Shown piece after piece: positions 63,531-64,000 of a stretch of 64,000 nucleotides of DNA. The notes under the pieces were generated by a model that was not told where the DNA came from, did not search any database, and saw nothing but the letters and a program-made list of their open reading frames with translations. The stretch's first letter is position 1. The number at the start of each line of letters is the position of its first letter. This stretch comes from Nereocystis luetkeana. Its lineage: Eukaryota > Sar > Phaeophyceae > Laminariales > Laminariaceae. The translations under genes were made by a program, and so were the position numbers. Location of the stretch: positions 4,459,586 through 4,523,585 of the forward strand of contig JARUPZ010000007.1 of the NCBI GenBank assembly GCA_031213475.1. Direction: 5' to 3'.

Positions 63531-64000
63531 CTCGTCTGAATGATGAGCTGCGCTCTCCGCAACCCGATCCCGTGGAGCTCGGTCAGGTCCAGGCTGCTCG
63601 CCTGCCTCACATGAAAAACAAAACCATTGCAAAACCGATCACCCGATGCGGAGGGAGAGGGGGTGGGGGAGGGGGAGAGGCCAGCGTATAAAAAAAGGAA
63701 GTATTTTTCTTGATGGGAGCGCATTCAAGACACGCAGCCTACCGTCAAAAACGACCAGCCGGTGAGGAGACGGAAGGGGGGGGGAGGGGGGCACCGAGCG
63801 TGTCAAGGGGAAGCTTTCCTCACGCAGCATTTTTAGAGACACGCAGCGTACGGTCGCACGGCGAGCCAGCCAGCCACCACCCCCGCCAACGCCGGGCGAC
63901 CATTTGCCCCACCCCGATCCCTGGACGGTCAGTCAACACTGTAGTTCACCTCAGCAAGCGACCGTACGCTCAACCTCTCTACGGCTGCACCACCATTTTG
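63531..64000. repeat. Duplicated G-rich segment, window end
   Basis: A unit with GGGGAGG(G)-rich sequence, TTCAAGACACGCAGCC(T)ACCGTC / GAGACACGCAGCGTACGGTCG, occurs at 63640-63745 and 63765-63860. No gene recognised before the window ends. Confidence 0.45.

Overview
This is a repeat-dominated eukaryotic nuclear segment. It has one confidently recognised protein gene, the multi-exon translation factor eIF3 subunit j at 47490-52707, whose five introns are 541-1636 bases long. Long phase-0 GT-AG introns, near-even base composition, many trinucleotide runs, and a reverse-transcriptase family that I associate with brown algal genomes suggest a photosynthetic stramenopile, most likely a brown alga. 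That assignment is inference and no marker gene proves it.

Layout. 1-5760: two families of tiny terminal-inverted-repeat elements (a 105-bp family, including one copy inserted inside another, and a ~95-bp hairpin family), an inverted pair of poly(C)-tailed retroposons around a LINE 3' fragment, and a short SINE with a clear 11-bp target-site duplication. 5760-13700: more hairpin elements, two oppositely oriented tRNA-derived SINEs, a broken reverse-transcriptase gene with a SINE abutting it, an 834-bp PIF/Harbinger-like non-autonomous element (TTA duplication), a 115-bp tandem duplication and a 0.4-kb ATT microsatellite. 13700-27800: mostly non-coding, with two unusual arrays: a 2.1-kb field full of GTTAC/TAAC words (18.5-20.65 kb) and a 0.9-kb GCGGT array (21.66-22.56 kb). 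27800-31410: a second Harbinger-like element, a LINE 3' fragment, and a small LTR-flanked unit that encloses a polyglutamine ORF. 31690-35960: a 1252-codon Ala/Pro/Ser/Thr-rich ORF with five 157-159-codon repeats, followed by possible short exons. 38500-42400: another SINE cluster and an approximately 3-kb LINE region with decayed reverse transcriptase and tandem 3' ends. 42500-47000: tRNA-like, telomere-like and palindrome-rich repeats. 47490-52707: eIF3j. 52700-64000: intergenic sequence with a 278-bp triple repeat, LINE and family-B 3' ends, and an AGATC-rich repeat that also occurs at the left end of the window.

Across the whole window, short palindromic words recur far more often than base composition predicts: TACC(A/T)GGTA (at least 26 exact copies by eye, against about 0.5 expected for uniform bases), TATTAATA and TACTGCTG. 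No bacterial operon, CRISPR array, rRNA or convincing functional tRNA gene was seen. The single housekeeping gene sits inside a landscape built largely by decayed retroposons, MITEs and minisatellites.
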